64,000 bases of DNA, taken from NCBI GenBank assembly GCA_015698045.1, contig BLAL01000250.1, positions 886,346-950,345 of the forward strand. The letters are read 5' to 3'. The stretch comes from Rhizophagus clarus (lineage: Eukaryota > Glomeromycota > Glomeromycetes > Glomerales > Glomeraceae). The position numbers and the translations under genes are program-made. Positions 58,459 to 64,000 of this stretch are shown here, piece by piece. How positions within the stretch are numbered: position 1 is the stretch's first letter; the number at the start of each line of letters is the position of its first letter. The notes below the pieces were generated by a model. The model saw only the letters and a list, made by a program, of their open reading frames with translations. It was not told the DNA's origin and did not search any database.

Positions 58459-59114
58459 ACACAGGCGATAAAAGAGAAGATAACAATGATGATGCTAAAA
58501 AGGTTAAAAAGATTAAGAAAGGTATAGTATTATAATATTATGAAGAGTTTGCACTGTTAGTTCATTCTATTAATGTTCATGTTTTGTTATATTCTACTAG
58601 ATAATGATGAACTTGCGGCAACTGTCACTGATAAATTAAATACAAACATATTCAACCTTTCATTTGCATTATGGAACATTTTACGAGGAACCGATGTGAA
58701 AACATTACAATGAACGTTGATACCGGTTTGATACAGCTTATTGAAATCAGGCGGTGTATTACACGTTCGATCAGCAAATGACTCTACTAGTACTCTTGAG
58801 ACGAAAGCAAATGAGGTTTCAATTCCGTATAATTTTAGTCGAATAGGTTCAGATAACCGAAAGGTTGGAGATCTTTGGAATTAAAGGTTGAATACTTTAA
58901 TAAACCTGTTAAATTACTTAATACTGCTGCTGAATTAGTAGCTAAAGATCTTTATCGGCTTCTTCAGTACAGCGACAGACTTCCAGACAATCCACCTTCC
59001 CGAGATAATTTGATCTTTAAACATTCTGAAGATTATAGAAATCGTCTCATAGAATACTTAAGTTCTATTAATCATAAGGATGAATTTTCTACCTTCAAAG
59101 GTGCATTTCAATAG
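58459..59114 (+). pseudogene. Decayed gene fragment, unknown family
   Basis: A short exon (58459-58521, GDKREDNNDDAKKVKKIKK) is joined by a 79-nt intron (58522-58600) to a frame reading DNDELAATVTDKLN, then NLSFALWNILRGTDVKTLQ. It is broken by TGA 58711 and TGA 58729 (both fit CGA), then LLKSGGVLHVRSANDSTSTLETKANEV. A shift near 58880 leads to KLLNTAAELVAKDLYRLLQYSD and DEFSTFKGAFQ, ending at TAG 59112. The wording resembles multicopy Rhizophagus hypothetical proteins I have seen, without known function. Confidence 0.5.
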
Positions 59115-59124
59115 ACTTAAATAA

Positions 59125-59567
59125 AATGGAAAGTACCTCTTCTGACACAATAATTATTGATGAGGCAGATGCTACTGGTAAGTGGATTTTGGATTTTGGA
59201 AGAACAAACGTATCTTAGAGTCTCTTTATCTGTAATAAAGAAGAAAGAAACATCAATTAAAAGAAGCTATAAAAAATTTATCATCGCGCGTCTGGGTATT
59301 CGATCAATAGTCTGGTGAAAGATACAATTTCCCAAGAAGTCGTTCGAAGACGCCAACTTAGATTCCTTGTTTCTATGGTACGTTCATATAGGGACATTGG
59401 AACTATTTTGCGCTTTAAAACCTCGTAAACAAGGCCAGGACAATCAAGTCACAGGTTACAAAAAAGATTTTAAAAGGAGAGCAATGCCGATTAGACGAAA
59501 AGGATTTACGTTGTATTTACAGAGAGGGATTCCGAATCGAAAGGGTATTAAATTCCATTGGAGTTAA
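59125..59567 (+). pseudogene. Basic ORF remnant, unknown
   Basis: ATG 59125 starts MESTSSDTIIIDEADATG and reads into a GTAAGT. A second frame is open from about 59195 to TAA 59565 except for TGA 59316 (IVW-stop-KIQFPKKSF): KKKETSIKRSYKKFIIARLG, then SLFLWYVHIGTLELFCALKP, then KKDFKRRAMPIRRKGFTLYL. It is lysine/arginine-rich. Whether the two parts belong together is unclear. Confidence 0.35.
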
Positions 59568-59602
59568 ATGGAATATTTAGATGCAATTGACAACCTCACT
59601 CC

Positions 59603-59866
59603 TTGCTTTTTACTAGTACTTATAATGGTTGTCAAAATTTCGAAATTTGGCTAGAAATAATTCTAAGCAATGAAGTGATCTCGTATAATGAAGCAGAAAT
59701 TAGATATAAACAATTTAAGGCAACCTTGGCAAATGAAAGAGTCATGTGTATGAAACAGGCGTGTGGGGACTGTGGAGTTGAATTTCAACCGCCAAGCGTA
59801 AAAGATTTAAATTTTGAATTTTTAGATAAAAAAGCAAATTTCAACCGCCAAGCTAAAAGAATTTAA
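59603..59866 (+). CDS. Short ORF of unknown function
   Basis: 87 codons. SYNEAEIRYKQFKATLANER looks like a charged helix, followed by CMKQACGDCG, a Cys-rich end that could bind metal. The last third is translated from the 56-bp tandem repeat described next, so the natural end of the protein has probably been lost. The upstream boundary is not known. Confidence 0.35.
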   Translation: MLFTSTYNGCQNFEIWLEIILSNEVISYNEAEIRYKQFKATLANERVMCMKQACGDCGVEFQPPSVKDLNFEFLDKKANFNRQAKRI

Positions 59867-59945
59867 TTTTTGATTTTTAGATAAAAAAGCAAATTTCAAC
59901 CGCCAAGCGTAAAAGAATTTAATTTTGATTTTTAGATAAAAAAAG
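59780..59945. repeat. 56-bp tandem repeat, three copies
   Basis: Unit AATTTCAACCGCCAAGCGTA, then AAAGAATTTAATTTTGATTT, then TTAGATAAAAAAGC, starting at about 59781, 59837 and 59892. Confidence 0.85.
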
Positions 59946-60129
59946 CAAACTTAATATTTTTGTATACTTAATGTAAATACTGTATCAATAATAAATATAG
60001 CAATATAGCAAGCATTTTATTGCAATTTTAAGAAAATCAACGAATAAATAAATTTTCATATTTTATTGCGAAGAAAAAATTTGGAATAAGCTATAAGTTT
60101 GTTTAGTGACGATGTTAATATTATTTAAG

Positions 60130-61090
60130 GTTTTGTAACCGTTTTTTTTTATGCTTGTAAAGGAGATTTTTTTTCTTTTTGTAGACGGCCAATTTATCAG
60201 TTATTTGGACAGAACTTCTTCACAGGAAAAAAAAAAAAATTTTTTTCAATTAATTGACCATTACAAAATGTCGGGTGTTTCCTTTTTTTTTAAACTAAAT
60301 GTTCGCGTTTTTTCCTTTTTTAGGCGATTTTTTGGTGATATCAACAAGTAAAAAAAAAAATAATAAATAATTAAAGTCTTTTTTATATTTAACGGACATT
60401 ATTAAACGTGTTCTCTTTTTTTAGACGGGTTTTTCAGGTATTGGGTGGGATAAGTAAAAATTTGTTTTTTTTTAGTTTTTTATTTTAACGAACATTCATT
60501 TTTTTCCTTTTTTAAATAATTTAATTCTTTGCTGAATTCTTTCTGTAGGTCGCAACTTTGGCACTTGGATTGAATTAGATTTCTTTTTTATAGGCAATTC
60601 GACTCCTTGATGGACTTAAGCTTTTTTTGTGGGTTTTCCGCTTGGCTTCTTGGATAGGATTTGAATTTTTTTTGAAAGTATTTAATACAACTTAGGCCCT
60701 TTCTTGGACTGGAATAAGACTTTTAAAGGACTTCTCACATCAGCTTCTTGGGCTTGAATGTTTGATCTCTTGAATGTTTGATCTCTGCGTTTATAGGAAC
60801 TCGACTCTTGGTGTGTAAGCGGAAGTGATTTGATTTCTTTAACTGGTGAAAGAAACGTTACTACATTTTGTTTCTTTGATTTTTAGGAAATCAGTCTCCT
60901 GGACAATAATCGAATAGGAGAGGAATTATCTTATTTCTTTAAAATTGATTAAAAACATTACTAACATTTTTTTACTTATTTTTAGAAATTTGGTCTCTTA
61001 GATGATTGACTTTTTGAATTCATGCTAAGTGGTATTGCTACTGTATATTTTTTTGGAAATATTTATTACTATTTCTACTTTTTTTAGATT
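60130..61090 (+). repeat. Exon/intron-like hairpin array D
   Basis: Modules read TTTTTTAG, then GCGATTTTTTGGTGATATC..., then AAGTAAAAA; TTTTTTTAG, then ACGGGTTTTTCAGG...GGGAT, then AAGTAAAAA; and ATTTTTAG, then GAAATCAGTCTCCTGGAC. T-rich intervening tracts hold AACGGACATTATTAAACGT and GAAACGTTACTAC. It ends at a TTTCGGGGAGGACCCGAAA hairpin (61088-61106). Confidence 0.5.
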
Positions 61091-61429
61091 AATTTCGGGG
61101 AGGACCCGAAATATATATTAATAGTTAGAAAAATAAGCAAACTAATCTCCCAGAGACTTTATCATATAATTAATTTGGGAGACTAATAATTTTTCATGAT
61201 AATAAAATAGTTTTAAATAGAAATTTTCGACATTGAAGAGAAATCCATAAGGATGAAAGATCATCCTTAGGAATATTTATTTATTTTATTATCAATGAGA
61301 TTTAAAATTAATTCCATGGTTTTCTATTATTACGTGTTAACAGATGTTATTTAATTTGTCTTATCTCATATATATCATAATTATACAATATTCAATTGGG
61401 AAGAAATTAAATTAATTGTTTTCGCTTTC

Positions 61430-62470
61430 CCAATTTACCCCAGAGTCCAACCCTACAAAAGAAAGTAAAAAGAAACGGTTAGTTAAACGTTCTAATGAAA
61501 TAGAAATAAAAAAAATCAAATTTCGGCAACAGACATTGCGAAGCCTACTATTCACACCATTAAAATCTTTTCTTACTGCGCAAAAATTTTCTCTTTATGT
61601 CTTTTCTCTTTTCTCAAAAATTACTTTTTCAAAATTATTAAAATATTCTTCCCCCTTTCTCGTAATTACTCTCATCCATCTCAAAAGCCCAAACTAAAAA
61701 AGAAAATAAAAAGAACTTTAATTAAGGACCTCTACCTTCAAAAGTGGAGAGTCCTAGCCATGTTTCAAATTAAATAAAACAAAAAAAATATATATATCAA
61801 TTGCGTTACCATTTCGGGCATTTCAGTATTCTGAACCTGAATCTACAGAAAAAAATATAATAAGAAACGTAATTATACGTTTCTCATTAAAAATATTGAA
61901 GGAAATCAAAGCTTCGCGAGAAACTTCAGTTCCCGCTCACACCTGAAAATCCAAACCTTAAAAAAAAGATTAAGAAACATTAGTTGGCATTTCAAATTAA
62001 ATAAAATAAAAAAAAAGTAAGGTTTCGCAACACCATTGCGAAACTTACCATCTTCAAATTTCAGTGTCTTAAATCTAAAAAACACATAACAAGAAAACAT
62101 AAATATACGTTTATATAATATATATTATTAAAAAAAGATTAAAGTTTTGCAACGAGGCGTTGCAAAACTTACCGTTTTCACTTTTCCATTAAATCTAAAG
62201 TCTGAACTACAAAAGAAAAAAAAGCAACATAAATTAATATTTCTAATTAAATAAAAATAAAAAAAAAGCAGTTTCGTGAAGCTTACCATATTTACTATAT
62301 ATTTCAAACATTCCCGAAACTACAAAAAAAGAACATAATAATGAAACTGTTCTATCCAAAAGTATAAAAAATAATTTGAAATTTAAAGTTTCGCAACACC
62401 TGCTGCAAAACTTACTATTCTGACTTGGTTTGGTTGAACCTGAAATCTAAAAAAAAATCAAATGAGGTAG
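61430..62470 (-). repeat. Exon/intron-like hairpin array E, minus strand
   Basis: On the minus strand the modules read, for example, TTTCTGTAG, then ATTCAGGTTCAGAATACTGA..., then GTAACG; and TTTTTTAG, then ATTTAAGACACTGAAATTTG..., then GTAAGTTTCGCAATGG. The donor forms one arm of a long hairpin (GTAAGTTTCGCAA-TGGTG-TTGCGAAACCTTAC at 62018-62050). Similar hairpins occur at 62145-62172 and 62388-62415. Exon-like segments are 26-34 nt. Palindromes such as GAAACGTATAATTACGTTTC (61866-61885) precede the acceptors. Confidence 0.65.
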
Positions 62471-63175
62471 CCTTCTCAAATTTCTTACAAGAATTGGAGT
62501 TTAAAGGCTTAAACTTTATTGAATTGTTCAGCAGTTGTTGGCTTAAATCTTTAATTTTTGGTTCTCTGTTTTTTTTTGTAAAAGCTTTTAAAAATAAAAA
62601 AATTGTTCTCGATTATCAAATTCAGATTTGATGTGTTCACTGGGCAATACACTAAATATCGAATTTACCTTCATATTTAAGTTGATGTTTTTATCATATT
62701 CGAAAATAAATATATATTAAAAATACGCAAACTAAAACCTTACTTTTAAAAAATCTATTAAAAATACGCAAATTGATAATCTGACTTCGGTTAAAAAATT
62801 CATGGATTGTACGCAAATCAAAATCTAACATCATAAAAAGTTTCTATGATGGCGACGCAATCCTGCACCCCACCTTTACATATATATTTTCGGGGTCCTA
62901 TTTCAGGCCTCTTGGATTCTAAAAAGCTTGTATTTTTTATAGAAAATGGTCTTTAATGACGAAATTTTCATTAAATTTTAATAAAATTTTTTTTTTATTG
63001 AACACCTATTTGTATTTTAGTGAAATTGCTTTGCGAAATTAAATATGAATGTAATACAATAAAAGTCAAATATTTAATAAATATAGGTAGAACGGTGTAC
63101 CAAATATCAAATCGACATTTTGAAATTTTTTTTTGATTATATTTATATCTATTCAATTGACATTACAAAGTTTGG
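62471..63175. other. No gene seen
   Basis: AT-rich, with ACGCAAA(T/C)T...AAAATC repeats near 62725-62830 and TATATATTTTCGGGGTCC at 62880-62897, which echoes the hairpin at 61090. Confidence 0.4.
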
Positions 63176-63640
63176 AAAAAAACCGAAATAATATTATTAC
63201 GATATCTTTACGATATCATTATTATATTGAGTTAATATTGAAATGATATCATGTCGATATTATGTCAATTGTTTTAGCAATATTAAACCGATATCATAAT
63301 GATATTTATTTGTTGTTTTAGTGATATCGACATATTATCGATTTAACATTTTAAAAAATAATATCGTTATGATATATTTCTGATACTGAATTGATATCAT
63401 ATCAATATCATATTTTTTCACTTTTTTTTAAAAAAAGTTATTGTTGATTTAATGATATCAAAGTGATATCGATTTGACATTTTTTTAAATAAATATCTCT
63501 ATGATAACTTTTTGATATATCAAATCAACATTGAAATGATATCGTCCTAATATTATAATGATATCATCTGCAAAACGATATCACTACGGCATAGATTTAA
63601 CATCAATATTATATCAATTCGGCATTGTTTAAAATTTTAT
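63176..63640. repeat. GATATC-rich degenerate repeat
   Basis: More than twelve ATGATATC or TGATATCA palindromes in about 450 bases, often spaced about 20-35 bases apart with ATTGA/TCGAT linkers. The remaining 63641-64000 is AT-rich with ATCAATAAATTAATTAAAATA runs and no gene. Confidence 0.7.
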
Positions 63641-64000
63641 GGTTTCTGCAAAGTACTTACGTCCTTCTGGAAACATTTTTGTTATCGTGCTGATTAAAAT
63701 AAACGATAGATTAAATTATAGACTCTAAATTAATATCGCAATCAATATTAATTAAATGTATCAAAATAATCAATTATTTTAAAATGATCAGAAACTATAT
63801 TATTAAATTAAGATAAATCAAACTCAATATTTTAAATATATCAATAAACTAGATATTAATATCGCTATCAATTAATTAAAATATATTCAATAAACTAAAT
63901 ATTATGTATTATCAATTTAATAGAAATATATCAATAAATTAATTAAAATATATCAGTAAACAATTAATAATTAAAAATATCAATAAATTAATTAAAATAT

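Overview
This is eukaryotic nuclear DNA, very AT-rich, with long A and T runs. Protein-coding remnants are split by 62-110 nt introns with fungal-type signals (GTATGT or GTAAGT donors, CTAAT-like branch sites, TAG acceptors). Several reading frames resemble high-copy families I associate with arbuscular mycorrhizal fungi (Glomeromycotina, most like Rhizophagus): the zinc-finger-like protein at 2935-3480, the remnants at 6848-9034 and 37637-38720, and the long spliced protein at 31780-35299. That assignment comes from family recall, not from a search. I see no rRNA, tRNA, CRISPR or bacterial-type operon. The window is almost entirely repeats and mobile elements.

Layout. 1-9.1 kb: a G-rich minisatellite, a two-exon gene for a small tail-anchored protein (1425-1825, minus), a SINE-like repeat, a zinc-finger-like ORF and a decayed transposase-like gene. 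9.2-22.6 kb: arrays of short exon-like segments separated by short intron-like segments, into which a complete Ty3/Gypsy LTR retrotransposon (10846-19433) has inserted. Its LTRs are 445 bp, its target duplication is GCGT, gag-pol is broken, and it carries an antisense ORF. 23.1-36.5 kb: a higher-order satellite in which a 33-bp minisatellite alternates with a ~0.78-kb spacer. It is interrupted by two small MITEs with 9-bp duplications and by a 4.4-kb element with TTAA target duplications (31323-35745). That element encodes one apparently intact 1,114-residue protein in three exons.

36.5-48 kb: degenerate repeats, a decayed gene (37637-38720), the largest exon/intron-like array (38.9-41.15 kb), a 363-bp foldback element, and a complete hAT transposon (42848-46014, duplication ACTACGAG). 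The hAT sits inside an arginine/serine-rich reading frame on the other strand. A DIRS-like reverse transcriptase scrap and a reverse-oriented array follow. 48.1-51.6 kb: a five-exon CACTA/Plavaka-like transposase, broken. 52-64 kb: a 0.7-kb tandem duplication, a second copy of the small tail-anchored protein gene, a gene with a coding 45-bp minisatellite, further decayed gene fragments, a pair of exon/intron-like arrays in opposite orientation, and a GATATC-rich tract.

Two themes run through the window. First, most in-frame stops inside the mobile-element and other decayed genes can be explained by a single C-to-T or G-to-A change (CAA, CAG, CGA or TGG to stop). The eight differences between the two LTRs are also all of this type and all in the same direction, which suggests cytosine-deamination decay. 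Second, the exon/intron-like arrays share an architecture: TAG, then a 26-43 nt segment, then GTAAG in a hairpin, a T-rich tract, and a palindrome around CTAAC. They recur in about eight places on both strands. No named feature class explains them and they are the best candidate for something undescribed.
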